A DNA stretch of 64,000 bases from an uncultured cyanobacterium (GCA_946221495.1 CAMIFA010000002.1:22493-86492); one strand, 5' to 3'; positions 35,230 to 44,433 are shown, counted from the stretch's first letter. Numbers and translations are program-made. Notes: generated by a model from the sequence alone, not told the origin.

Positions 35230-35598
35230 CTAACTTCTAAGTTGAGGCATTTCAGCCAAAATAACAATTGTAGCTGTACGACCTGTTTCTAATTTAGCAT
35301 CACTTAACAAGTCGATTACAGGTACTCCAACAACCTCTTCAATTAAGGTTTTCAGTTGTGGCTCGAGGACATCATCTAGTTTTGCACGTACTTGTTCTGC
35401 TAATTCCTCTTGTCCATTATTAACTAAAATTTGTTCTGGTTGCGTAATAGAATCCTCCAAAATAATCGCGATTTTTCCATCAAAAATTTGACAAACTACT
35501 CGACTTGGTTGATGCTCTAGTTGGGTGCGATACAGAGCCTGAATCCGTTGCGAGAGGGTTCGTTCTATTTGCCCACGCGTAGGATAGGATGCGTCCAT
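35230..35598 (-). CDS. DUF2294/MpsC-family protein (copy 2)
   Basis: A 122-residue DUF2294 protein paralogous to 33874-34275: GQIERTLSQRIQALYRTQLEHQPSRV, IILEDSITQPEQILV, LETGRTATIVILAEM. No membrane segment is seen. The tandem pairing with a CheY-like regulator argues for a shared pathway, but what that pathway is cannot be read from sequence. Confidence 0.85.
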   Translation of the reverse strand: MDASYPTRGQIERTLSQRIQALYRTQLEHQPSRVVCQIFDGKIAIILEDSITQPEQILVNNGQEELAEQVRAKLDDVLEPQLKTLIEEVVGVPVIDLLSDAKLETGRTATIVILAEMPQLRS

Positions 35599-35737
35599 AG
35601 TTCATAAAATTTACTACACAAAATCTATCGGGTGATAGATGACCAATAATAACTTTAGCAGTATATGAAAAGTTCAAAGATACCCCTAAAGAGAGATTTT
35701 CAGTAAGGAATGACTGTAGTTAAGGCTACTGTAGAGG

Positions 35738-36784
35738 CTAGGGATAAATGAGAATTTTTAAAGTATCAGGAGTAGGAGCGATTGCTTTTTCTACAGCTGC
35801 TGATAAATCTTTTAGAGGGTAGCGATCGCTAATTAATGCTTCGACATCAATACGTTTGTTAAACACAATATCAGCAGCAAGGCTTTGAACGCGGTAGGAA
35901 GAACTGTAGCTGCCCATTAAATCAATTTCGCGGCGGTAAAGGATGTTGGGATTAATAGGTATTTCCAGTTGATCGGGAAACTCGGCAAAAAAGAGAATCT
36001 TACCGCCTTTACGAGTACAGTCTAAAGCTTGAAAGAAAGCTTTGTCACTCGGAACAGCGAGTAGAGTAGTATCGACTCCCATACCTCCAGTAAGCGCCTG
36101 GATTTTAGCGGCTAAATCGGGGTCACGGGCATCAAATGCTACCTCTGCACCGACACTCAAGGCTTTTTCTATTCGAGAAGGAAGTAAATCAGTGGCGATT
36201 ACTTTAGCGCCAAAATATTTCACCAGCATCATAAACATTAGCCCAATCGGTCCCGCACCAGTAATTAAAACAAATTGACCAGGGGCAATCTGGGCTTTTT
36301 TCACCGCCTTGAGGCAGCAATTAGTTGGTTCTACAAAACTCGCCTGCTCAAAGCTTACCTGATCTGGAATTGAAATTAGCCCACCATTACGGACAATGTG
36401 ACCCGGAACTTTGACATACTCAGCAAAGCCGCCGCCACTGGCATTAAACCCAGCTGTTGTCGAAATATTTTTGTAGACATCGCACATTGAGAAGTTGTCG
36501 TTGAGGCAGTAGTTACAACGCATACAGGGGATGTGGTGCATTACCGCAACTCGTTGTCCGACTTGCCAGCCTGTTACTTCATTCCCTACAGCAGCAATTA
36601 CCCCAGCTGTTTCATGCCCAAAAATGCGCGGTGGTTCATAAAGGGGATAACGAATTTTTTTGATATCTGATTGGCATAAGCCCACTACCCGCACTTGTAC
36701 CAGTACCTCATCCGGCGCAAGTGTCGGTATCGGCAATTCCTCATAACTCAGTTGATTAACGCCTCTAAATACCTGTGCTTTCAT
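35738..36784 (-). CDS. Zinc-dependent medium-chain alcohol/polyol dehydrogenase
   Basis: A 348-residue MDR protein. The catalytic zinc Cys is in VVGLCQSDIKK, with GHETAGVI following. The structural zinc cluster CMRCNYCLNDNFSMC has four Cys, and ITGAGPIGLMFMMLVKY is the Rossmann NAD(P) loop. The sequence resembles sorbitol/threonine dehydrogenase-type enzymes; substrate unknown. The start region (first ~29 coding bases and 5 bases before) is duplicated at 37986-38019, on the far side of a decaying island. Confidence 0.9.
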   Translation of the reverse strand: MKAQVFRGVNQLSYEELPIPTLAPDEVLVQVRVVGLCQSDIKKIRYPLYEPPRIFGHETAGVIAAVGNEVTGWQVGQRVAVMHHIPCMRCNYCLNDNFSMCDVYKNISTTAGFNASGGGFAEYVKVPGHIVRNGGLISIPDQVSFEQASFVEPTNCCLKAVKKAQIAPGQFVLITGAGPIGLMFMMLVKYFGAKVIATDLLPSRIEKALSVGAEVAFDARDPDLAAKIQALTGGMGVDTTLLAVPSDKAFFQALDCTRKGGKILFFAEFPDQLEIPINPNILYRREIDLMGSYSSSYRVQSLAADIVFNKRIDVEALISDRYPLKDLSAAVEKAIAPTPDTLKILIYP

Positions 36785-36786
36785 AT
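36753..36786. repeat. 34-bp direct repeat, left copy (dehydrogenase start)
   Basis: Identical over 34 bases to 37986-38019. It spans the ATG and first codons of the alcohol dehydrogenase. Sequence on both outer sides differs immediately beyond the match. Confidence 0.92.
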
Positions 36787-36911
36787 TAATTTTTCACTGC
36801 TCAACGATATTAGATTTAACACGCTAAAGCGCGTACAGCCGATTAATCTTCAACATTTTGCAAACTAAGCTGAATCTTGCTAGCAAATTCTGGTACTTGC
36901 TTAATGACATA

Positions 36912-37157
36912 CTAAAAGTCAAATTTAACCCCATCATCTTCGTAAAATCCCTCGTTCTGAAGAAATTGTGTAAGCTTTCTCAGTCCTTCCCGACGCTGAG
37001 TATCACGCTGTTTCTTATATTTGATTACATCTTCAGAGCAAATAAATTGTTGTAACCCTGCTTTAAAACAAGGTATTTTGCCCTCCTCTAATAGCTTGAT
37101 CAGGAATGGTTGCGATACATTTAGCAGGTTAGCTGCTTCTTGAATTGTCAGGTTCAT
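36912..37157 (-). pseudogene. HTH (excisionase/antitoxin-type) domain, 3' part of a frameshifted gene
   Basis: The 81-residue frame encodes a helix-turn-helix of the kind found in antitoxins paired with PIN toxins (LTIQEAANLLNVSQPFLIKLLEEGKIPCF, ...YKKQRDTQRREGLRKLTQFLQNEGFYED). Such antitoxins normally have an N-terminal part like AKLVDSNGKEIFISESTYQVLL. That part is present, out of frame, at the end of the ORF 37174-37590. Removing one unit of the TCAG duplication (37187-37194) joins them. No PIN toxin follows, so it would be an orphan even if intact. Confidence 0.75.
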
Positions 37158-37173
37158 GCTTGCTTCTGCGGTA

Positions 37174-37590
37174 CTATAAATACTGCCTGACTGATGCTAT
37201 CATTTCAGCTACTTTAAGCAATACCTGATAAGTAGATTCAGAAATAAAAATTTCTTTGCCATTACTATCAACTAATTTTGCTTGTGAGGGTTTGAAGCTT
37301 TCTTCTTGCTGTTTTTGCTTCTCAAAATAGTTTTTACATTTCAGGTAGTATTTTTCTTTACTGGATTCTGTTGTTTGCAAAACAAAAACAAAAACAATTG
37401 TGATAGTTATAATTAATGCTGTAGCTAATAATATTTCTTTTAAAGCCAATTTTTCTGTTGTGGGAGTGATACTAATAGCTACAAAAACTAAAATATAAAT
37501 CAAAATAAATGTATATGCAAGAGGATAAAAATCAGGAAAATTTAGTGGAGGTCTAAACATATATTCTTTGTTTGAACTCCTACCTTTCAT
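37174..37590 (-). pseudogene. Membrane protein fragment fused to an antitoxin N-terminus
   Basis: The 138-residue frame has two membrane helices (YTFILIYILVFVAISI and ILLATALIITITIVFVFVL), a charged linker, then an antitoxin-like N-terminal segment (AKLVDSNGKEIFISEST). The frame stays open further upstream of its first ATG (FLEPELDKYLQWRKIIS), so it looks like the lower half of a four-helix membrane protein whose upper half is the ORF at 37686-37913. I regard it as degraded coding sequence. A real membrane-anchored HTH fusion is the alternative. Confidence 0.65.
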
Positions 37591-37685
37591 GTTTCTTTTA
37601 CTAATTATTTTTCTCCATTGTAAATACTTATCAAGCTCTGGCTCAAGAAAGATGGTAATATATGCTTCTAGCTCAACTAATGATT

Positions 37686-37913
37686 TTATTGTGAAGATAT
37701 ATAAATTGATGATAAAACAATTATCAGTAGTGCAAAATAAATATACGATGAATTTGTTGCTGTACTAGCCAAAATTATTGATATTATTGCAGCTAAACTA
37801 AAACCAAAAACTTGTGTTATAAGATTAGAAGTATTATTAATTGATTCTTGTATAAGTGCGTATGTAGCTATAGTGTTAGATTCTTGCTCATAGTTCATGC
37901 TATGAAACCTCAA
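37686..37913 (-). pseudogene. 5' part of the broken membrane protein gene
   Basis: A 75-residue frame with two membrane helices (LITQVFGFSLAAIISIILAS and YFALLIIVLSSIYI) stops abruptly at IYISSQ. In the +1/+2 frame the coding sense continues (INLYIFTIKSLVELEAYITIFLEPELDKY) into the ORF at 37174-37590. A change of two bases, for instance in the ATATATA run at 37697-37703, would account for the break. The probable start is the second Met (MNYEQESN). Confidence 0.65.
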
Positions 37914-37985
37914 ATATTCTTTATCTTTAAATAAACTTAGCTACAGATAGTTTTTAAAAGTATAAATTAAATGCTCTCATTTATC

Positions 37986-38019
37986 TGATTAACGCCTCTA
38001 AATACCTGTGCTTTCATAT
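37986..38019. repeat. 34-bp direct repeat, right copy (dead dehydrogenase start)
   Basis: Exact repeat of 36753-36786. It carries an ATG and the codons for KAQVFRGVNQ on the minus strand but leads into unrelated sequence, so it is non-functional. It marks the right boundary of the 1.2-kb island. Confidence 0.92.
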
Positions 38020-38047
38020 ATTAGTGATAATAAACTTTACACTGACT

Positions 38048-40336
38048 CTATGCTTGCGGATCTGTTGGTAGCAATAGTTCGGCTGCTTGGCTAGTTAATG
38101 GTCGAGCAAACAAGTATCCCTGTCCTTCTTCACAGTTTAACTTTCTTAGCCCTGTTAGTTGTGCTGCTGTTTCCACACCTTCTGCTGTAACGTTTATGCC
38201 TAAATTGTGTGCCAGCAAAATGATTGCACTGACAATCTCGGAGTTTTCCCCCTCGGAACCTATTTGGCTTACAAAAGAGCGGTCAATCTTTAGTGTATTG
38301 ACTCGAAAGCTGTGCAGACGGCTTAAAGAAGAATAACCCAAGCCAAAGTCATCAATTGCTAGCTGCACTCCTAAGGCTTTGATTTGCGTCAACATCGCTA
38401 AAGCTGCTTCAGCATTTTCAATTACAAGGCTTTCAGTGATTTCTAATTTTAAGCTAGCCGCATTTAAAGGCGTTTCTGCAAGAATTTGAGCAATTTGCTC
38501 TACTAAATCCGGTTGCAAAAATTGTTTAACTGAAACGTTGACAGCGATCGCCAAGGAACTATTAAAAGTAACTTGCCACGCTCTCAGTTGGCGACAAGCT
38601 TCCCGTAATACCCATTTTCCCATAGGCACAATTAATCCGGTTTCTTCTGCTGTGGAAATAAATTGCCCAGGAGCCAGTAAGCCTCGTGTCGGGTGCTGCC
38701 AACGGATCAGCGCCTCAAAGGCGCTAATTCTACCACTCGAGAGCAACACAATCGGTTGGTAGTAAAGCTGAAATTGCGGCTCTTGTGTATCTAAACTTTC
38801 AACTGCTCGGCGTAAATCAGTTTCTAGCTGCGACGCTTGGACAACCTCGTCATGCATTGCTTTGTCAAAGACAGCATATCGGTTTTTGCTTTGGGCTTTA
38901 GCACGATACATAGCAATGTCAGCATCGCGGAGGATATCTTCTGGTTGCTGATAATCTCGGGAACTAACGGCAATACCAATGCTGGCTGTAGTGTATATTT
39001 CGTGTTCATCTAAGTTAATAGATTTTGCCAACTCCTGAATTATGCGTTCAGCAACGCGCGTCGCTTCCCTGACACCTTGAATATCGTCAAGCAGAATCGT
39101 GAACTCGTCTCCGCCAAACCGCGCCACGGTATCTTTATGTCGCAGACATATCTTTAGGCGATCGCCAATTTTTAGCAACATTTGGTCTCCTAGCGCATGA
39201 CCAAGGCTATCATTAACAACTTTGAAGCGGTCAAGATCAAGAAATAGAATCGCAAATAAATAATTTTCCTGATTCGCCCGTGCGATCGCTTGCTTTAACT
39301 TGTCCATTAGCCAAGCCCGATTGTATAGCCCTGTTAAGCTATCGTGATAGGCGTTGTAAAATAGCTGCTGCTGTGACTGCTGGCGTTCGGTAACAAAAGC
39401 ACCCAAAAGCAAGCCTGTATGCGAAACTGTCATCAACCCAAACTGCAACGCTAGGGGATTATTGTTGTCAAATTTGGCATATACAAAAAATGCGGCGCTG
39501 ATATTGATAATTAAAACAGCTAGCACTGTCCTTTCAAACCCGTGCCGGATTGCAATCCAGATGATGGGCAAGAAAATAAAATAAGTGTAGTCTAAAGAAG
39601 CATCGGCGGGAATGCTATAAGCAGCCCAGCTAATTGCCAGTAAAGCTACAACTTCTACGCCCCAATCTAGAGCCTCCTCGCATTTAGGCAAACGGAGGTT
39701 AATTGGTGGTAATAATCGATTTGAAGTCAAGCGCGACTTGAACCAAGGAGCCTTATCCAATAGCAGCAAAAGCGGCGGAGCTAGCATTACTATACCAGTA
39801 GCTTCCCCAGCCCAGTCTTGTAAAAATCGTGACCCCCAGGTTGACCAAGAATACAGACCATCTGCCGCCAACAGCGTCACAACACAAGCAGAAACAGCGA
39901 GCGGTGCAAGAAAGGCTGCAATCACAGCAAACCATAATACGTCGTGGAAGCGACGTAGATGCGGATCAATATGCAGTTGATTTAACAGTAAAGCACTAGC
40001 TATGCCATAGCCTACTGTTATGCATAAACAAATAACTAACAAATAAGGCAGAGAAACTTCTGAGGGGTTAAACAGTAAGTTATCCGTTAAGGGGATTAGC
40101 ATCAGCGCTGGCGTATAGCGCAAGCCAAATCTTAACAAAAGCACAAAATGCAGGCTGGACGACGGATCCCAAGGAGTAACTTTTTCCGCAGTCTCAAATA
40201 CACTAGCGACTTCTTCTAGAGCTACCCCAGCCAAGGTGTAAATTGTTAAAAGTAGTATAGACTTCTGTTTCGGTGGTAAACGATGCAACCAGTTAAACAG
40301 CCTCTGGAGAAAGTGCGATCTCTGCATTTGTCTCAC
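38048..40336 (-). CDS. MASE1-GGDEF-EAL cyclic-di-GMP signalling protein
   Basis: The 762-residue protein begins with a MASE1-type membrane sensor region (about eight helices, residues ~25-320). A diguanylate cyclase domain follows with DSLTGLYNRAWL, FLDLDRFKVVND and ARFGGDEFTILL, preceded by an RHKD I-site. The phosphodiesterase domain has an intact EALIRW, EITESL, AIDDFGLGYSSL, TLKIDRSFV and AEGVE. Both catalytic halves look competent. It is unrelated in its sensor part to the CHASE4 protein at 20966-23806. Confidence 0.93.
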   Translation of the reverse strand: MRQMQRSHFLQRLFNWLHRLPPKQKSILLLTIYTLAGVALEEVASVFETAEKVTPWDPSSSLHFVLLLRFGLRYTPALMLIPLTDNLLFNPSEVSLPYLLVICLCITVGYGIASALLLNQLHIDPHLRRFHDVLWFAVIAAFLAPLAVSACVVTLLAADGLYSWSTWGSRFLQDWAGEATGIVMLAPPLLLLLDKAPWFKSRLTSNRLLPPINLRLPKCEEALDWGVEVVALLAISWAAYSIPADASLDYTYFIFLPIIWIAIRHGFERTVLAVLIINISAAFFVYAKFDNNNPLALQFGLMTVSHTGLLLGAFVTERQQSQQQLFYNAYHDSLTGLYNRAWLMDKLKQAIARANQENYLFAILFLDLDRFKVVNDSLGHALGDQMLLKIGDRLKICLRHKDTVARFGGDEFTILLDDIQGVREATRVAERIIQELAKSINLDEHEIYTTASIGIAVSSRDYQQPEDILRDADIAMYRAKAQSKNRYAVFDKAMHDEVVQASQLETDLRRAVESLDTQEPQFQLYYQPIVLLSSGRISAFEALIRWQHPTRGLLAPGQFISTAEETGLIVPMGKWVLREACRQLRAWQVTFNSSLAIAVNVSVKQFLQPDLVEQIAQILAETPLNAASLKLEITESLVIENAEAALAMLTQIKALGVQLAIDDFGLGYSSLSRLHSFRVNTLKIDRSFVSQIGSEGENSEIVSAIILLAHNLGINVTAEGVETAAQLTGLRKLNCEEGQGYLFARPLTSQAAELLLPTDPQA

Positions 40337-40594
40337 AACTACAATCTCCTATTTAGGGCTAGAGCGTTTAAGTATATGTCGGAACAATAGCAGCACTCGA
40401 ATCTGTGAAATAGTCATTGGATTAATTACTACGGTATTATGCACAACCCAAAGACATTAATATTCAGAGAAAACACTTATCTTGTTTTATAGCTGTAATA
40501 CTTAAGTGTTCCAGAAAACAATTTATCACTCTAGATATATTTTTAAACTTCAAGGTATACATTTGGTATAGTGCGATCGCCGCTAATATTTCCT

Positions 40595-42352
40595 ATGGAT
40601 CTGATAGCTGATATCTTGGTTGTGGGTGGTGGTACAGGCGGAACGGCTGCTGCTATCCAAGCGGCACGTTCAGGTGCAAAAACTATCCTTGTGAGTGAAT
40701 TTCCCTGGCTAGGAGGAATGCTGACATCTGCGGGAGTGTCTGCACCAGATGGTAATGAATTAGTTGCGTTTCAAACAGGATTATGGGGTGAATTCTTAGC
40801 GCAATTGCAACATCGGCAGCCTGGCGGGTTAAATAATAGCTGGGTGAGCTTTTTTAGCTACGATCCGCGCCTTGGTGCTCAAATATTTGCTGATTGGGTA
40901 CAGGAACTACCAAATTTAAATTGGATTAGTGGGCAAGTTCCATTAGAAGTTTTAAGACAAGGGAATAGGATTATTGGTGTTGAGTTTGCAGATTTTACAG
41001 CAAGGGCGAAAATTACCCTAGACGCAACAGAACTAGGAGATTTACTTGCTCTTGCCTCTGTTCCTTACCGTTGGGGTTGGGAATTACAATCTCAGTGGGA
41101 TGAACCCAGTGCGCCAACTACCCCGAATGTACTTACCCAAAAGTATCCAGTGCAAGCGCCGACTTGGGTTGTAGTTATGCAAGATTTTGGTGGATCTACT
41201 GCCCCAGAAATTCCACCTCCCCCCCAAGATGAACCAGGGCAGTTTACTAATGCTTGGGATAACTCAGCAGAACAGTTTTTGAATTACGGACGACTGCCAG
41301 GAAATTTATTTATGATCAACTGGCCCCAACGTGGTAATGACTACGGTGAAGGTGTGGGGCGCTTGATTGAATCTCCGTCAGCACGACATCAGTTTCTCCA
41401 AGAATCCCGTTGGCATACCCAAAGTTTCGCCCGCTTCATCCAAACACAATTAGGTAATCGCTACGGCTTGGCAAATCATATCTTCCCCAGCTTCCCTGCT
41501 ACTCTCTCCCTTGGCGGAGGCGCTTATGCAATGCATCCTTACTACCGCGAAAGCCGTCGGTTAGTGGGAATAACTACAATTTGTGAACAGGATATTTTGC
41601 CTGCTGTGGGAGCGCGAGTTGCGGCATTACCCTACGATGCAGCAGGAAAGGTAAGTGCGATCGCTCTTGGTAACTACGCTAATGATCATCATTATCCCGG
41701 CTTTGATTTTCCCCTAAAATCAAAATCGCTTCGCTGGGGCGGACGATGGACAGGAACCCCGTTTACAATTCCTTATGGATGTCTGATTCCTGTCGAGACG
41801 GATGGCTTATTAGTATGTGAAAAAAATATTTCCGTGTCTCATATTGCCAACGGTGCAACCAGATTGCAACCTGTAGTTATGGGTATTGGGCAAGCAGCTG
41901 GCATGGCGGCGGCTTTATGTATTGATCTAAATTGTCAACCGCGAGATTTGCCTGTGAGAAACTTGCAAGCAGCATTATTGCAATCCAAGCGATCGCCTGC
42001 GGCAGTTATTCCTTTATTCAACTTACCCCCCAATCACCCCGAATGGTTACACTGGCAACGCTATTATCTAGATCATCCAGAAGCTTATCCCGCTAGCGGT
42101 AATTGTCCTTGCTCCCACTCTTTTGATGCGCCTCTAGCTCGCTCCTTTAAAGGCATTTTCCACCGTCACCAAGAACAGGATTATACTTTCACTATTACTG
42201 CTGCTGATTCGTCAGGGCCTTGGACGCTTGTGACGTTGCGATCGCAAGTAGACGAGCAATTAAAATTATGTATCGACAAGCAACCACTGACTATTTATGG
42301 TCGCTTGAATTATGCAGGTAACTGGCTATTAGTTGACACTATTGAGGAATAA
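40595..42352 (+). CDS. FAD-dependent oxidoreductase
   Basis: The N-terminus ADILVVGGGTGGTAAAIQAARSGAKTILVSE is a dinucleotide-binding fold with GxGxxG-type loop. GGMLTSAG and LGGGAYAMHPYYRESRRLVG fit the FAD_oxidored family often annotated as putative xanthan lyase/FAD-dependent enzyme. About 585 residues, no signal peptide. The frame is open from a GTG at 40571 that lies in a HIP1 site; the ATG at 40595 starts directly at the FAD fold and is preferred. Substrate unknown. The stop is one base from the convergent DUF92 gene. Confidence 0.85.
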   Translation: MDLIADILVVGGGTGGTAAAIQAARSGAKTILVSEFPWLGGMLTSAGVSAPDGNELVAFQTGLWGEFLAQLQHRQPGGLNNSWVSFFSYDPRLGAQIFADWVQELPNLNWISGQVPLEVLRQGNRIIGVEFADFTARAKITLDATELGDLLALASVPYRWGWELQSQWDEPSAPTTPNVLTQKYPVQAPTWVVVMQDFGGSTAPEIPPPPQDEPGQFTNAWDNSAEQFLNYGRLPGNLFMINWPQRGNDYGEGVGRLIESPSARHQFLQESRWHTQSFARFIQTQLGNRYGLANHIFPSFPATLSLGGGAYAMHPYYRESRRLVGITTICEQDILPAVGARVAALPYDAAGKVSAIALGNYANDHHYPGFDFPLKSKSLRWGGRWTGTPFTIPYGCLIPVETDGLLVCEKNISVSHIANGATRLQPVVMGIGQAAGMAAALCIDLNCQPRDLPVRNLQAALLQSKRSPAAVIPLFNLPPNHPEWLHWQRYYLDHPEAYPASGNCPCSHSFDAPLARSFKGIFHRHQEQDYTFTITAADSSGPWTLVTLRSQVDEQLKLCIDKQPLTIYGRLNYAGNWLLVDTIEE

Positions 42353-42353
42353 A

Positions 42354-43124
42354 TTACATAAATTCTTGCCATGCTAGAGCTAGTAGCACAGCAGCGATCG
42401 CCCCGATTAATGTATTTAAAAAATTTACTACTTCATTCGTGAGCCAGTCTATTTTGGCTTGCAGAGTTGCCCCAATCACACTTTCTAAATTAGTGGCAAT
42501 AAACGCTGCTATGACACAAAAAAGCACTCCTGGTAGATTAATTAAACCGACTCCCCAACCAACAAAAGCGATCGCAGTTGAACCAACTATTCCAGCTAGT
42601 GTACCTTCTAGACTAACTGCTCCTTCTGTGCCACGTGGCACTGCTTGTAACGTAGTAATGAGATACGTCCGCTTGCCATAGGCTTTACCAACTTCACTAG
42701 CGCAAGTATCAGAAAGCTTGGTACTGAAACTTGCCACATATCCCAACACCAAAAGAGATGTCATAATATCTACACCAAAAACCGGAACTACTAGAGTTCC
42801 TAAAGCACACAGCGCTCCAGTCAACGCTGAACCCCAAACATTTTCTGGACCTCTTGCTCCTGAGCGTTTCTCTGCAATTCCTGCTGCTTCCTTCTGCTCC
42901 ATGCCAATGCGCGTAACGGCAGAACCAACCAGAAAATAAAACAGTACCACTAAATATCCCTGCCAACCCAAGCTGCCCCAAATCAGCACACCTAAAACCC
43001 ATGCGTGTAATAACCCAGCTGGCGTAAGGAGTTTTTTAGGAGCAATGAATGCTATGCCTAACAAAACTGTGTTCAATCCAACAGCAATAATCCAAGGATT
43101 TAGAGAATAAATTGGAGAAAGCAT
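42354..43124 (-). CDS. DUF92/TIGR00297 membrane protein, VTE6-like phytyl-phosphate kinase
   Basis: The 256-residue protein has six to seven membrane helices and the DUF92 pattern: FYFLVGSAVTRIGMEQKEAAGIAEKRSGARGPENVWGS, then FSTKLSDTCASEVGKAYGKRTYLITTL and PRGTEGAVSLEGTLAG. Arabidopsis VTE6, a member of this family, phosphorylates phytyl phosphate to phytyl diphosphate for tocopherol and phylloquinone synthesis; cyanobacteria have homologues. I infer the same role, salvaging phytol from chlorophyll. Confidence 0.85.
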   Translation of the reverse strand: MLSPIYSLNPWIIAVGLNTVLLGIAFIAPKKLLTPAGLLHAWVLGVLIWGSLGWQGYLVVLFYFLVGSAVTRIGMEQKEAAGIAEKRSGARGPENVWGSALTGALCALGTLVVPVFGVDIMTSLLVLGYVASFSTKLSDTCASEVGKAYGKRTYLITTLQAVPRGTEGAVSLEGTLAGIVGSTAIAFVGWGVGLINLPGVLFCVIAAFIATNLESVIGATLQAKIDWLTNEVVNFLNTLIGAIAAVLLALAWQEFM

Positions 43125-43155
43125 CTAACTTCTGTGATCCTACTTAATACCAGCC

Positions 43156-43587
43156 GTGAACCAAACTTTATTTCATCTTGCCTTTCCGATCGCCAACATT
43201 GCCCAAACAAAAGAATTTTATATTGATGGCTTAGGCTGTGTCGCCGGTCGTGAAACTCATCATGCCCTAATTTTAAATTTGTACGGTCATCAATTAGTTG
43301 CCCACGTAACTAAGGAAATTCTTACACCCCAACGGAGTATTTACCCTAGACACTTTGGGTTGATTTTCAGCTTAGAAAGCGATTGGGAGAATTTGTTAGA
43401 GCGGGTACTTGCTCGTAACCTGCTGTTTAGAGAGGAACCTAAGCACCGATTTCCTGGTTCACTCTTGGAGCATCGTACTTTCTTTTTAGAAGATCCGTTT
43501 TATAACTTAATGGAGTTTAAGTATTACTCTCATGCTGAGGCGATTTTTGGTAGTTACGATCTTGCTCAAATTGGTGATTCAGTTTAA
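43156..43587 (+). CDS. VOC-family (glyoxalase/dioxygenase-like) protein
   Basis: A 143-residue single VOC protein: FHLAFPIANIAQTKEFYIDGLGC at the start, LNLYGHQLVAHV and ...FFLEDPFYNLMEFKYY at the end, with His/Glu at the positions that bind metal in this fold. Substrate unknown. It starts with GTG, 31 bp from the divergent DUF92 gene. The last 71 bases overlap the convergent lipase gene, so one transcript's tail is antisense to the other's. Confidence 0.8.
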   Translation: MNQTLFHLAFPIANIAQTKEFYIDGLGCVAGRETHHALILNLYGHQLVAHVTKEILTPQRSIYPRHFGLIFSLESDWENLLERVLARNLLFREEPKHRFPGSLLEHRTFFLEDPFYNLMEFKYYSHAEAIFGSYDLAQIGDSV

Positions 43588-44179
43588 GTGGTTGAGAAAG
43601 CGCCTGAGCTACAACTGATAGACTTCTGGGGTCTGTAATCATCGCGGCATGAGTTAAAACAGGTACTTGGACATTTTGACCTATCGGCATTTGGGAACTG
43701 TTGGCAGGAACAATCATTAAATCAAAAGGTGTCCAAATGGAGGTGAAATTTAATTGCTCTAATACGGTTGCCTCCCATTTTAAATCTTGCAGAAAAGCGC
43801 TGTTAGGGCGCATTTGAATACAGCCAAGTTGATCAAGAGCATATGCTGTCCAAGTGCCATGATGCGGAGAAGCTATGGTAATAAACCGCCCAACACGGTT
43901 AAGTCCTCCCAGGCGTTGGACATAGTAGCGGCTGACAATTCCTCCCATGCTGAAGCCGACTAAATCAAAAGGTTGCTCTGGTGCAAAGGTTTGGGCAACA
44001 CAATCAGCAACTTGCTTACCCAACTCGTCTAAACCTATTTCGCCATTACTGGGAATTAAATCTAAGTCATAAACAGACCAACCTAAATTAGTTAGGTAGG
44101 GAGCCATTTTTTGAAAAATTGCTCTGGTGTCGTTAATGCCATGTACTAATAAAACTGGGTGGCGATCGCTACTGTTCAT
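43517..44179 (-). CDS. Lipase/esterase of the alpha/beta hydrolase fold
   Basis: The 220-residue protein has HPVLLVHGINDTRAIFQKMAPYL (oxyanion region), the nucleophile elbow DLVGFSMGGIVSRYYVQRLGG (Ser in GFSMGG) and the later TIASPHHGTW typical of triacylglycerol lipase/PGAP1-like enzymes. A catalytic His near ...LTHAAMITDPR is plausible. No signal peptide, so it may act on internal lipids. Its 3' end overlaps the VOC gene by 71 bp. Confidence 0.85.
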   Translation of the reverse strand: MNSSDRHPVLLVHGINDTRAIFQKMAPYLTNLGWSVYDLDLIPSNGEIGLDELGKQVADCVAQTFAPEQPFDLVGFSMGGIVSRYYVQRLGGLNRVGRFITIASPHHGTWTAYALDQLGCIQMRPNSAFLQDLKWEATVLEQLNFTSIWTPFDLMIVPANSSQMPIGQNVQVPVLTHAAMITDPRSLSVVAQALSQPLKLNHQFEQDRNYQKSPQHESNT

Positions 44180-44433
44180 GTCGTTACGTTAAGCACTTCT
44201 TAGTTGCTGTCATTTGCCTGTATCCGGAATTTAGATCAGCATAAGGATTACTTCCAGCTAAAGTAGTACACTATTTCTAGTGGTTTTAACCTGAATTAAG
44301 CTATTTTGATTTTGCTGCTCCCAGGACAAAGCTTTTGGATGCAGCTAATCTCAGTAATATACTTAGCTATATTTATAGAAAAGGTGATAATTTTTGCCAA
44401 GCCTGTTGAGAGCATCAAGGAGCGATCGCGGTT

